In this document: one piece after another, positions 29,260 through 38,171 of the stretch | Layout: each line of letters opens with the position of its first letter | Position numbering within the stretch: position 1 is the first letter of the stretch | Assembly: GCF_014635885.1 (NCBI RefSeq) | Contig: NZ_BMDR01000007.1 | Span: 124,001 to 188,000 of the forward strand | Direction of reading: 5' to 3' | From: Acinetobacter vivianii | GTDB lineage: Bacteria > Pseudomonadota > Gammaproteobacteria > Pseudomonadales > Moraxellaceae | DNA: 64,000 bases | Notes under the pieces: generated by a model | The model's database searches: none | What the model was told of the DNA's origin: nothing | Seen by the model: only the letters and a program-made list of their open reading frames with translations | Translations under genes and position numbers: made by a program

Positions 29260-30708
29260 ATGGAAAAAGTATTGCAAAATAAAGTAGAAACAATTGATCT
29301 CTGGATTGGTGGTAAACGAATTACACCGATCAAAAATAATTACTTTAATGATTTAAATCCAGAAGATGATTCAATTTTTGCCAGAGTAGCCGAAGGTGAA
29401 AAGAACGATATTGAATATGCTGTACTCAATGCGCATGAGGCATTCAAAACATATCGTCATAGTCTGGCAAAAGAGCGAGAAGAATATTTACTGAAAACAG
29501 CTTTATTGGTAGAAAAATATCAAAAAGATTTTGTGAATATTTTAATCAAAGAGGTGGGTTCTCCGATAGGTAAAGCATTGTATGAAGTTGAATATGCAAT
29601 AAATTGTCTCCGTGCGGCTGCTGGTATTGCCAGACGTATTAATGGGCAAACCTTGCCTTCTGATAATGTTGGTCGCTTCGCATTAACGATGCGTCAGCCT
29701 CTTGGAGTTGTTGGGGCCATTACGCCTTTTAATGTACCGTTATTAAAAAGTACCAAACTTAGTTCATCTCCATTAGCAACAGGCAATACAGTCGTACTTT
29801 TACCTTCTGAAGAAGCGCCTATGATTACTAGCTTATTGGTTGATATGTATCACGAAGCTGGCCTTCCACCAGGCACTGTAAATATGGTAACAGGTAAAGG
29901 CGCAATAATAGGGGATAGCCTAACAACTCATCCACTTGTTAAGGCGGTAATGTTCACGGGTTCCTCTCGTGTAGGGAAACATATTGGCGAATTGTGCGGT
30001 TCACGCATGAAGCGTTGTTTGTTAGAGCTAGGAGGGAAAAGTCCTTTAGTTATTCTTGAGGATGCTGATATTGAAGCCGCGGTAGATGCTGCCGTTTCTG
30101 GTCAATTTTTCTTTCAGGGACAGGCATGTATGGCTTCAAGCCGAATATATGTTGATAAAAAAATAGAGGCAAAATTTCTAAGTCGCTTTATTGAAAAAAC
30201 CGAAGCACTGACTTTGGGCGATTTAGATGACCCAAATACTTTTGTTGGCCCGATTATTTCACAACGCCAACGTGATCGCATACAGCATCATATTCAGGAT
30301 GCTTTTGAGAAAGGTGCAAAAATTCACACAGGTGGAGAATGGATTGGAAATCGTTGTAAACCGACGATTTTATCTGGAGTGAATGACACCATGAAAGTAT
30401 TTCAAGAGGAGACATTTGGTCCAGTGACTTCAGTCTATTCAATCGATGGCTTAGATGAGGCAATTGAATGGGCAAATAAGAGTAACTATGGGTTATCTTC
30501 TGCGATTTTTACCAAGAATTTAAATCATGCATTTCGTTTTATGCAAGAAATTGAAGCTGGCATGGTGCATGTCAATGCCCCAACCATACTGGATGAGCCT
30601 CATGTTCCATTTGGTGGTGTAAAAGACAGTGGGTTTGGTCGTGAAGGAACAGATATCGATGTTGAAACATTGACAGAGTTAAAATGGGCAACTATAAATT
30701 TAACCTGA
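29260..30708 (+). CDS. NAD(P)-dependent aldehyde dehydrogenase
   Basis: 482 residues, ALDH superfamily. Catalytic Cys290 (GQACMASSR) and general base Glu256 (LELGGKSP) are present, with Asn in TPFNVPLL. The usual VVLKPSE segment reads VVLLPSE, so the lysine that contacts NAD is missing, and KLSSSPLATGN replaces KxAPALAAGN. The closest look-alikes are vanillin/benzaldehyde dehydrogenases. It follows the indole operon but has its own leader, and its aldehyde substrate is unknown. Confidence 0.85.
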   Translation: MEKVLQNKVETIDLWIGGKRITPIKNNYFNDLNPEDDSIFARVAEGEKNDIEYAVLNAHEAFKTYRHSLAKEREEYLLKTALLVEKYQKDFVNILIKEVGSPIGKALYEVEYAINCLRAAAGIARRINGQTLPSDNVGRFALTMRQPLGVVGAITPFNVPLLKSTKLSSSPLATGNTVVLLPSEEAPMITSLLVDMYHEAGLPPGTVNMVTGKGAIIGDSLTTHPLVKAVMFTGSSRVGKHIGELCGSRMKRCLLELGGKSPLVILEDADIEAAVDAAVSGQFFFQGQACMASSRIYVDKKIEAKFLSRFIEKTEALTLGDLDDPNTFVGPIISQRQRDRIQHHIQDAFEKGAKIHTGGEWIGNRCKPTILSGVNDTMKVFQEETFGPVTSVYSIDGLDEAIEWANKSNYGLSSAIFTKNLNHAFRFMQEIEAGMVHVNAPTILDEPHVPFGGVKDSGFGREGTDIDVETLTELKWATINLT

Positions 30709-30784
30709 TTGGATAATAACAGAATTTATGTGAATAAACTAAATCCAATAATTGGAAACTGAAAGTTTTATTATTAATTTTATT

Positions 30785-30827
30785 AAAACCAAGAGAGCTT
30801 TTTTATAGAAACTCTCTTTTGGTTTTT
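30785..30827. terminator. Bidirectional terminator between the dehydrogenase and AraC genes
   Basis: AAAACCAAGAGAG pairs with CTCTCTTTTGGTTTT with small bulges, and T runs occur on both strands, between two convergent genes. Confidence 0.82.
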
Positions 30828-30850
30828 ATATTAAAAGAATATTTGCTCTT

Positions 30851-31870
30851 TTAAAAGCTAAGATGTTGTTTAGTTTCAGAAGGAGTATGACCATAACGTT
30901 TTTTATATTCTTGAGAAAAACGTCCTAAATGGGTAAATCCCCATTTTAAGGCGATATCTGTAATACTTTGATTACCTTTAATGAGTTCGGAATGAACTTT
31001 TTTAAAACGTAGGTCTTTTAAATATTGCATAGGTGTCATATTTAAATATTTTTGAAAGCCTAAAAATAAACTTCGTACACTGACACCAGAGTGACGTGCT
31101 AATATTTCAGTGCTGATATTTTCATTTAAATGGTTGTGAATATAATCTTTTGCTAATTTTATAAAATGTGGGGAAATATATTTATCCTGAGTGTGGCATA
31201 GTTGAGAGTAATAACTGTGTGATTGCCCATATAACAATGCATTATAGATATTTGATTCAAACTGTTGCATGGCTAATGGATGATTTAAAGGGTGAGTTTC
31301 TGAATTAATGGCTTGTAATAACTGATGAAATAGCTGTAAAAAATATTGTCCATTGATATTGGAGAAATCTAATTGGGGAGCAAAAATAGGGGCATTTAAA
31401 CTGTAATTTGCCAGATGATGTTGACAGTGGAGTAGAAGTTTATTTTTACAAATTTTCAAAACTATTTGGGGAGAATTTGCTTTCCACTTCATACGTAAAG
31501 GAAGGTCTGGTGATAATAAGGCTGCAATTTGCGGATAAGAAATAAACTTTTGTTGTTCATATTCAATTTCTGCATAACCATGACATGGGATCTGAATTAA
31601 ATAAAAGTCCGTAAGGCTGTCAGGTTCAATATAGACATCTAAACCATATTCAAGACGGCTAATGGATAAATTTCCATATTGGAGATGATGTAATGACGAA
31701 ACTGTTGAAGAAGACGAACAGGGCTTTAAGCGATGAGGCTTAAAAATATGAGAAACATTACGGTGAGTTTCGGATAAATCTGTATTTTGACAAATGAGTG
31801 ATTTTTGAGAAAAATGCATATTTGACAAAGGGTCTAAAGATTGGATTCCATAACAAAGATTTAGAGACAT
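30851..31870 (-). CDS. AraC family regulator, probable regulator of the indole operon
   Basis: 339 residues with AAAGGAAC upstream of the ATG. The N-terminal two thirds resemble the AraC-binding-like (ligand) domain of the AraC/XylS group. The C-terminal domain has two helix-turn-helix units (ISTEILARHSGVSVRSLFLG and ITDIALKWGFTHLGRFSQEY), then YGHTPSE. An AraC regulator (IifR) accompanies described iif clusters, so this is the likely activator for iifABCD. Coding sequence is AT-rich compared with the ben genes. Confidence 0.85.
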   Translation of the reverse strand: MSLNLCYGIQSLDPLSNMHFSQKSLICQNTDLSETHRNVSHIFKPHRLKPCSSSSTVSSLHHLQYGNLSISRLEYGLDVYIEPDSLTDFYLIQIPCHGYAEIEYEQQKFISYPQIAALLSPDLPLRMKWKANSPQIVLKICKNKLLLHCQHHLANYSLNAPIFAPQLDFSNINGQYFLQLFHQLLQAINSETHPLNHPLAMQQFESNIYNALLYGQSHSYYSQLCHTQDKYISPHFIKLAKDYIHNHLNENISTEILARHSGVSVRSLFLGFQKYLNMTPMQYLKDLRFKKVHSELIKGNQSITDIALKWGFTHLGRFSQEYKKRYGHTPSETKQHLSF

Positions 31871-32011
31871 AGCTTGTTCCTTTAGCTAAGTATTTATTTT
31901 TTCAATCAGCTTATCTAAAAATTAAAACTCCATGATAATTCAAGGTTTAGCTTTCAATAGGCTGATAGGATCGGTCAGGCATTTCGGTAGAATCTAGGTG
32001 AAATTAAAAGA

Positions 32012-32038
32012 TTAAAAAAGGAGCTAAGATATAGCTCC
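32012..32038 (-). terminator. Terminator of the nitrilase-fold gene
   Basis: On the minus strand GGAGCTA / TAGCTCC with a 5-base loop is followed by a run of T, 16 bases after the stop codon. Confidence 0.85.
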
Positions 32039-32053
32039 AGTTACTTAGTTAAC

Positions 32054-33127
32054 TTATAGATCGTAGCTACTTTTCTTCCAAATACCTCGATCTAACATTT
32101 TCTGGATTTGTGGTTCAATCACTTGAGTTTTATAGTCTGCGTGGTTACTTTGAGCCTGATGAAGATAAAGATTTTTTGGATAAATATTTTCTTTGTAAAT
32201 TAATTGGGCACATTCAGTGCGTATGTCTTTCATCCAGTTGGAAACTTGAGAATGTGTCCGGTGATAGCGTAAAGCCTCAATATCAACGACACCAGAAACA
32301 TAGGTTGAGCCATTCGTATCGCTTTGTTTACCCACAATACGACCTTTATAATCAACTATTTTTGATAAGCCTCCACCACAATCAATTGGCGCTAGGGTAT
32401 TTTGATCTAAATACATCCCACCGATATTCGGTGCAACGACATACATATTATTTTCAAGTGCACGGGCACGATTTGAAATTTCAAAGATATCATTTTCTGT
32501 AAATGGTGTTGGCAAAGAAGCTCGATAGACAACCTCGGCACCATTCATTGCAAGGCCGCGTCCATTTTCAGGAAAGTTACCTTCCATGGCCATCATGATA
32601 CCTAGACGGCCAATTTCAGTATCAACGACAGGCCAGAAAGACTGTAAGTTATAACCGTATTTTTCAACCCAGGCATCAAATAAATCATGTGGTGAAGCTG
32701 AACGCTCACAAGGTAAGAGGGCAGACATTTTATGATGTTTTAAAATAATCTTGCCTTGAGGATTAATAATAAATCCTACATTAAACATAATGCCAGGCCA
32801 TTCAGGATCTTTGACTTTTGCTTGAGCCATAATAAACACATTGTGATGTTTAGCTAAGTTACCTAAGCGGTCAGTTTCTGGGCCTGGAATTTCTATAGCT
32901 CCGTCTTCTAGAAAATCAGCAATTGGTATGTCTAAGGCTTCATCATTAAACCCTTGTAATGCACCTTCTGGTAGAACTAATAGTTTGACGGGTAAGTCTA
33001 GAGAACTTAGCCATAATGCACCTGCAGTCAATTCTTCTAAATGTGAAATATTTTTCATTATATCTGCACGGGTTTTAATTCCCCAGATCGTTGGCACTAA
33101 ACCGACTACACCATAAGGTTTAATCAT
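32054..33127 (-). CDS. Nitrilase-superfamily protein with the catalytic cysteine replaced by alanine
   Basis: 357 residues from the ATG at 33127 (AGGA eight bases upstream); in-frame starts up to 33223 are less likely. It follows the aliphatic amidase/formamidase branch of the C-N hydrolases: Glu54 in LPEGALQG, Lys133 in KHHKMSALLP, second Glu at CERSAS. The nucleophile block, ICDDGNYPE in amidases, reads MAMEGNFPENG with Ala180 (codon GCC at 32588-32590) in the Cys place. The rest of the fold is conserved, so this looks like a retained pseudoenzyme or one with a different chemistry. It is next to the indole cluster but separately transcribed. Confidence 0.8.
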   Translation of the reverse strand: MIKPYGVVGLVPTIWGIKTRADIMKNISHLEELTAGALWLSSLDLPVKLLVLPEGALQGFNDEALDIPIADFLEDGAIEIPGPETDRLGNLAKHHNVFIMAQAKVKDPEWPGIMFNVGFIINPQGKIILKHHKMSALLPCERSASPHDLFDAWVEKYGYNLQSFWPVVDTEIGRLGIMMAMEGNFPENGRGLAMNGAEVVYRASLPTPFTENDIFEISNRARALENNMYVVAPNIGGMYLDQNTLAPIDCGGGLSKIVDYKGRIVGKQSDTNGSTYVSGVVDIEALRYHRTHSQVSNWMKDIRTECAQLIYKENIYPKNLYLHQAQSNHADYKTQVIEPQIQKMLDRGIWKKSSYDL

Positions 33128-33589
33128 AATAAACATCCTGTTTAAAATAAGAGTAAATAATATTTTTGGTTGAAAATTCATCATCCTGATAGTTAAGATA
33201 TCAGCATGCTGATAATATTTCAAATGCTGGGAACAAAAAAAATATATCTTTATGTAAGTGGGTGAAAATGCTTAAGAGATAGAATTTTATTTTCATGTAA
33301 ATAGGATTTTATTTAAAAAATAGTCTAAATATTTTGTTGTTAATTAAAGAGAAATTATAATGAAGTGGTTTTTCATGTTGGAGTTAATTTTTTATAGGCA
33401 TGTTTAGGCAATGGAGTAGAAACTAAAAAGTTAAACAATATGGTTTTTTATGTCTAAAAATGTTGAGGGTGAGTATGTCTATAGGGTTTTAAGCATAGTT
33501 TCTATAAAATTTGACCGAAAATAATGGGTAAGTTTTTGATATATGGATGAATAATAAGTCTAAATCAAACTCTATAGCTGTAGTTAACC
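33128..33589. other. AT-rich gap before the nitrilase-fold gene
   Basis: About 460 bases with no credible gene. The only clear structure is the perfect palindrome at 33199-33214, listed separately. Confidence 0.5.
33199..33214. promoter_or_regulatory. Perfect 16-bp palindrome, predicted operator
   Basis: TATCAGCATGCTGATA is fully self-complementary and lies 72 bases upstream of the nitrilase-fold start codon. The half CTGATA occurs again at about 33186-33191. This size and symmetry suit a MarR-type dimer, and a MarR gene is next door. Confidence 0.6.
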
Positions 33590-34036
33590 TTATTTTTGAA
33601 TAAAAGCGAACCATTTACGCAATGTGTAAATTTCTTCTGAGGAAAAATGATGTTCCAGTTGTGCTTCCAGTTGTTCTATCGCATCAGATGATTGTTCTAA
33701 AATATGTAGACCATCTTTAGTAATTTCAATGCATTGCACTTTTTTGTTATGAGGATGAGCACTTTTTATAACAAACTCTAATTTTTCTAGTTTATTGATC
33801 ATTAAGTTGACCGTTTGTGGCGTTAACGATGCATAACGTGCAATTTCTGCATTAGAGCAACCTGAGTAAACAGACACAATTTTTAGAATAGTAAATTGTG
33901 GGGGAGTCAATCCATAGTCTGATAATGCTTTTTCCATTTTTAAATGATAGGTATGGGCTGCTTGTCTGAGAAGAAAACCAAGATAGCCATGTTCAGGGCT
34001 AAACATATCTGTCGTGGTAGAGAATTTCTTTGCCAT
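33590..34036 (-). CDS. MarR family transcriptional regulator
   Basis: 148 residues, typical MarR length. The winged helix covers about residues 45-105: LTPPQFTILKIV, NAEIARYASLTPQTVNLMIN as the recognition region, and a short wing HPHNKKVQCIEIT. C-terminal helices would form the dimer interface. Ligand unknown. The neighbouring nitrilase-fold and transporter genes are the most likely targets. Confidence 0.9.
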   Translation of the reverse strand: MAKKFSTTTDMFSPEHGYLGFLLRQAAHTYHLKMEKALSDYGLTPPQFTILKIVSVYSGCSNAEIARYASLTPQTVNLMINKLEKLEFVIKSAHPHNKKVQCIEITKDGLHILEQSSDAIEQLEAQLEHHFSSEEIYTLRKWFAFIQK

Positions 34037-34137
34037 AATGTGAGTAAGCTCTTTCTTTTTAAATCAGTAATATAAGAATAAGAATGAATTGTCGTGCATT
34101 TTAGATTATTTTTTATTTAATACGATAGCGTTGTTGT

Positions 34138-34152
34138 AATAGATCATCTATT
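34138..34152. promoter_or_regulatory. Dyad upstream of marR, possible autoregulatory site
   Basis: AATAGAT-C-ATCTATT has perfect 7-bp arms around one base, about 100 bases before the MarR start codon. The remaining 34037-34382 gap is AT-rich and holds only a 46-codon GTG frame that I do not call. Confidence 0.4.
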
Positions 34153-34382
34153 TAGAATAGCAACTAAGTGAATATGTTAAATGTGATTTTTAATAAATTA
34201 CTATAATAAACAAATTCTTATATTGAGAGATTGTGGATGGTCTTCTGACCAAGATATGCCTTGAAGATTTGGCTCATTACAAAAGCTTTAAGAATATTGG
34301 AAGAAATTGCCCAAAATTTTTGAGCAATTTAAATAAGGCTCTAAACGAGATTTCATTGCCAGACAAAGTATAAAGAATGCTG

Positions 34383-34958
34383 CTATTTAACTTGTAAGCT
34401 TTTTAAATCCTTCAATACCTGATCTGCATGAGTTTGGGTATTAACGCTAGTATAGTGATACATTACTGCGCCTTGAGGACTAATTAGAAAACTCTCACGT
34501 TTGGCAATTTTGGTGATCCCCAAGTTACGAACAATGCCAAATTTAGTTGCAAGTTCACCTTTATCATCGGCAAGGATTGGGAAGGGTAAACCGAGTTTTT
34601 CTGAGAATTTTTGATGTGATGCAACATCATCCAGACTGACACCGAGTACCACGGCATTCGATTTTGTAAACTGTGGGTACAGCGACTTAAATTGGTTGGC
34701 TTCTTGAGTGCATCCTGCAGTGTTATCTTTAGGATAGAAATAAAGCACGACCCATTTACCTTTATATTGATTCAAGGTATGCCATTTGCCATTTTGGTCC
34801 TGTAATTTGAAGTCCGGTGCAGATTGCCCAACCCATTCTTTTTGTGCAGTATCTTGCTTTGAGAACAGCGTATTTTGTGCTGTACTGAGGGTCGGTGAAG
34901 CGAGTAGAAAAAGTGAACTGCATACTACTAGAACTTTGGACTTTATCGTATTCATCAT
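34383..34958 (-). CDS. Exported Bcp-type peroxiredoxin
   Basis: 191 residues from the ATG at 34958. A signal peptide (about MMNTIKSK then VLVVCSSLFLLASPTLSTAQ) precedes a thioredoxin-fold AhpC/TSA domain starting GQSAPDFKLQDQNG. The peroxidatic Cys is in NTAGCTQEANQF; the second Cys that Bcp often has five residues later is absent, so this is a 1-Cys type. It probably reduces peroxides in the periplasm. Its 5' end has a decayed duplicate at 36853-36960. Confidence 0.88.
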   Translation of the reverse strand: MMNTIKSKVLVVCSSLFLLASPTLSTAQNTLFSKQDTAQKEWVGQSAPDFKLQDQNGKWHTLNQYKGKWVVLYFYPKDNTAGCTQEANQFKSLYPQFTKSNAVVLGVSLDDVASHQKFSEKLGLPFPILADDKGELATKFGIVRNLGITKIAKRESFLISPQGAVMYHYTSVNTQTHADQVLKDLKSLQVK

Positions 34959-35160
34959 TCTATTCTCAAAGTGTAATAGGCTTACTGTAGCAAATTTAAA
35001 ACCTAAATGTGTTAGGAAATTCTTTATAGAACTTTTTTGATTGGTTCGACAATGCATAGTGAGTTGGGAACATGCATCAATAAAGTTAGAATTTAGGCCA
35101 ATTGATTTACTTTATTGCAATTCACTTCACTAAAAATCACTGATTTTGGTTAGATCAATG

Positions 35161-35190
35161 AAACCCAGCTTATTGGTATGCTGGGTTTTT
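35161..35190. terminator. Terminator after the MFS gene
   Basis: AAACCCAGC / GCTGGGTTT stem with a 10-base loop and T-rich flank, 6 bases from the stop of the minus-strand transporter gene. Confidence 0.75.
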
Positions 35191-35195
35191 CTACC

Positions 35196-36533
35196 TTATA
35201 CATTGATATTTAAAGCTGTTTCAGTTTTAGGCTTTTGTCCTTTGGCTTTTAAACTCAGTGCAATAAAGGCAATAAAAGTAGGTAATGAGAGAAGATAGAA
35301 AATACCACCAAGACTGATTTCATATGTAAAGATATAAGAACCGAAAAAGGCGCCTAGAATTGCTCCGAGGCGACCAATACCATGCATCCATGATACGCCT
35401 ACTGCACGACAAACGGATGGATAGAAAAGTGCAGCGAGCGGTAATATTGAAGACTGAGCCCCTGTCAGTAATATACCGACTAAGAAAATACTGATACCTA
35501 GTAATAAAATACTGGAGCTAACGAAACCCGCAACAATAAACAAAATAAAAGCCATGAGATATGCATATTTTATCACTATAGTTGGGTTGAGCTTATCCAT
35601 ATACCAGCCCAAGATAACAGCACCAACCACACCACCTAAGGGAAAGAGAGATGCAATTAGACTAAACTGTTGTGTACTGAATCCAGCTGTTTTTAAGATC
35701 GTTGGCATCCAGCTGGTTAATAAATAAAATACTAACAGTCCCATGAAGCAGCACAGCCACAACATAACGGATCCCCATAGATATTGACCTAAAACAATTT
35801 TTATAGGACTTCCAGAATTATTTTTATCAACTTGAGCTAATTCAATGTTTACTTTCTCGGAAAAAGGTTGTCCTTGAATCTTTGCCAAGATATGTCGGGC
35901 TTTATGTTGTTGTCCTTTTTTCAACAGATAGGGTACGGATTCAGGGAGTTTGAATAGTAGGGCGATCACTAGAAATAATGGTGTAATCCCTCCTAAAATT
36001 AAAACTTTAGCCCAACCCAAACCTTCTAATAAATAAGCTGATAATAGGCCCCCACAAGAGATACCTAACATAAAGCCACAACCCACTAGCCCTGTTAGAA
36101 AAGCTTTACGTTTTGCAGGCATGTATTCTGAAACAATGGTACTGATATTGGGGGTAGCAGAACCTAAACCGATACCTGTAATAAAACGATAAATCATCAA
36201 TTCCTGTGTAGAGGACGCAAACCCACAAAGAATCGTAAATATAGAAAATAGCAGGGTAGTAAACACAATGACGCCTTTGCGCCCAAACTTATCCGCCATT
36301 GGCCCTGAAATAATTGCGCCAATTGCCATCCCTACCAGTGCTGCACTTAATACAGGCGCTAACTCAGGTTTGGTAATGCTCCAGTCATCAAGTAAAGCAG
36401 GTGCAATAAAACCGATGATGCCTGTATCAAGACCATCGAAAAAAAATACTAGGAAACCCAGTACAAACACTAGCCATTGGAGTGGTGATAAATGATCACG
36501 ATTAATGATCGTATTAACTTCAATTGTTTTCAT
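35196..36533 (-). CDS. MFS transporter, aromatic acid:H+ symporter family
   Basis: 445 residues and about twelve membrane segments. It has the AAHS marks FFDGLDTGIIG in helix 1, GPMADKFGRKG in loop 2-3, and FKLPESVPYLL after helix 6. Related to PcaK/BenK but clearly different from the BenK in this window. The substrate could be an aromatic acid linked to the neighbouring catabolic genes. Monocistronic, with a terminator and a 448-bp upstream region. Confidence 0.88.
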   Translation of the reverse strand: MKTIEVNTIINRDHLSPLQWLVFVLGFLVFFFDGLDTGIIGFIAPALLDDWSITKPELAPVLSAALVGMAIGAIISGPMADKFGRKGVIVFTTLLFSIFTILCGFASSTQELMIYRFITGIGLGSATPNISTIVSEYMPAKRKAFLTGLVGCGFMLGISCGGLLSAYLLEGLGWAKVLILGGITPLFLVIALLFKLPESVPYLLKKGQQHKARHILAKIQGQPFSEKVNIELAQVDKNNSGSPIKIVLGQYLWGSVMLWLCCFMGLLVFYLLTSWMPTILKTAGFSTQQFSLIASLFPLGGVVGAVILGWYMDKLNPTIVIKYAYLMAFILFIVAGFVSSSILLLGISIFLVGILLTGAQSSILPLAALFYPSVCRAVGVSWMHGIGRLGAILGAFFGSYIFTYEISLGGIFYLLSLPTFIAFIALSLKAKGQKPKTETALNINV

Positions 36534-36852
36534 ATTTATTCCCTTAAATTAAAAAAACTGTTAACACTGTTGTGCAGGTGAAAATTAATTGCCTGAAATA
36601 CATCATTTCCTTGTTGAGTATTTGGGTTACCTGATTGCGTTGAGTTTTTTATTTGTTAGAAGAACTGATCAAGCGACTTAAATATTTTGTTATCGCTGTT
36701 TTAGCTTTGGCTAATAAATAAAAACTTTCTAAGATTGAAACGTGGTTCAGCTTTTAGATCTATCCACTTTTTTTGAGTGCTATCCGTTTTGTGTAGTATT
36801 TTATTTGGAAAATAAAGCGGTTTGTGCTGTGCAGAGGCTAAATGTTTTGATT

Positions 36853-36960
36853 AAAAAGTGAGCTGGTAGGTGTTGAAACTTTAGACTTTACTGTATTTAT
36901 CATGTTGATCTCAAAGTGCAATCATTCGTACGTTAGTAAATTTAAAAATCGTCTGATTAT
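36853..36960 (-). pseudogene. Decayed duplicate of the peroxiredoxin 5' end
   Basis: On the minus strand the ATG at 36903 opens MINTVKSKVSTPTSSLF and then a stop soon after, against MMNTIKSKVLVVCSSLF in the intact gene. DNA similarity also covers the upstream side: CTTTGAGA before the ATG and AAATTTACTAAC/AAATTTGCTACA further up. It spans about 108 bases and matches 34907-35016 in the same orientation. Nothing of the enzymatic domain remains. The rest of the 36534-36981 gap is AT-rich without other features. Confidence 0.75.
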
Positions 36961-36981
36961 TTAAAAAGAAAAGGAAAATCA

Positions 36982-37338
36982 ATGGATGTTGGTGCGGTTC
37001 TCATTAAATTAAAAATAAATACACAGGCAGAGGTCGAGGCTTGGCAGCAAGAAATTGAAAAACGCAAAGCAGAAGCAATTCAAACGCTTCAAGCTGAAGG
37101 TGTGAAAGTGGAATCGTGGTTTCAACTTGAGTTGAATGGAGAAAATTATTTACTTGCCTATACGCGAGCTAAAGATATTGCTCAGGCGCAACAGGTCGCG
37201 AAAAACAGTTCATTTGAAATTGATAGATATCATCAGCAATTTAAACAGCATTGGGAACAAGTCATTCCAACAAGATTATTGATCGATTTGGAAAATAATG
37301 ATGAGAAAGAAACAGGTTATACTTCGAAGCAAGTTTGA
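36982..37338 (+). CDS. Small conserved protein, possibly DUF6176
   Basis: 118 residues with AAAGGA before the ATG. It begins with a beta strand (VGAVLIKLKI) and continues with a charged helix (AEVEAWQQEIEKRKAEAIQTL), a strand pair around VKVESWFQLELNGENYLLAY, and a C-terminal helix. This resembles a ferredoxin-like dimeric alpha+beta barrel. I recall a DUF6176 family of this size but cannot confirm it. It sits 16 bases before bioH and is likely cotranscribed. Confidence 0.6.
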   Translation: MDVGAVLIKLKINTQAEVEAWQQEIEKRKAEAIQTLQAEGVKVESWFQLELNGENYLLAYTRAKDIAQAQQVAKNSSFEIDRYHQQFKQHWEQVIPTRLLIDLENNDEKETGYTSKQV

Positions 37339-37354
37339 ATAATTAGGCAACAAT

Positions 37355-38077
37355 GTGGAACAAAAGATTTTACTGATTACAGGATGGGGCGGTGGTGCCG
37401 AATTATTAAAACCGTTACATGAGGCTTTAGAGAAACAAGGACATGTGGTTGAGCGGATTGATATTTTTAATGCCTTGAATGATGACGTTTTACAACAGCA
37501 TGTCGAACTTGCAGTGAAGTTTGATGTGATTATCGGATGGTCGCTTGGTGGACAACTGGCAACCATCTTGGTCAATCAAATACAACAACAATATGCTCAA
37601 CAGAAAGTTTTAATCACTTTGGCTTCAAATCCCTGTTTTGTTGTTCAATCGGATTGGTCGGCAGCCATGCCTGTAGACACCTTTATGCAGTTTAAGCAGT
37701 CATTTGAACAGGATGCGATTACTACGCTAAAACGGTTTGGCTTATTGGTGTGTCAAGGTGCAAGTTCCGCAAAAAAAGACTTTTTAGCCATGCAGAAATT
37801 GATTCGCCCACAACCGATTGCATTGCTTAGGGATGGGTTACAGTTGCTGGAGCAATTAAATCTGGTTGAAATGTATAAAAATAATCAGGGTAGGCAGTTG
37901 CATGTGTTTGCTGAGCATGATGCTTTAGTTCCTTACCAAGTTATGTGTAATTTTGATAATTTGTCTGCAAAGAATTTATCTGTCGTTTCTTTTGAAGGGG
38001 CTTCACACGGTTTTCCATGCTTTATGGTTGAGCAGACTATGCAAATAATTGAGGATTTTCTGAATAAGAAGGTTTAA
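37355..38077 (+). CDS. bioH: Pimeloyl-ACP methyl ester carboxylesterase BioH
   Basis: 240-residue alpha/beta hydrolase starting at GTG. The nucleophile is Ser63 in IGWSLGGQLAT, the same elbow as E. coli BioH (GWSLGG), followed by ITLASNPCFVVQSDWSAA, which matches the BioH ASSPCFSARDEW block. Acid and base lie in FAEHDALVP and ASHGF. It removes the methyl group after BioC-dependent pimeloyl synthesis. The other bio genes follow after repeat copy 3. Confidence 0.9.
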   Translation: MEQKILLITGWGGGAELLKPLHEALEKQGHVVERIDIFNALNDDVLQQHVELAVKFDVIIGWSLGGQLATILVNQIQQQYAQQKVLITLASNPCFVVQSDWSAAMPVDTFMQFKQSFEQDAITTLKRFGLLVCQGASSAKKDFLAMQKLIRPQPIALLRDGLQLLEQLNLVEMYKNNQGRQLHVFAEHDALVPYQVMCNFDNLSAKNLSVVSFEGASHGFPCFMVEQTMQIIEDFLNKKV

Positions 38078-38171
38078 TCTTGCTTGAATTGAGAGTTCTC
38101 GCAATTTATTTTAGATTTTGACAAGTTTAAGATATTTGCGAATTCTTTTTATAAGAGTTTATCCAAAAATT

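Noticed and set aside
34233..34373. 46-codon GTG frame in the gap between the peroxiredoxin and marR genes (reads ...LEDLAHYKSFKNIGRNC...)
   Set aside because: No ATG, no ribosome binding site, no recognisable family; its protein-like look could be chance or a relic. Not enough to call a gene.
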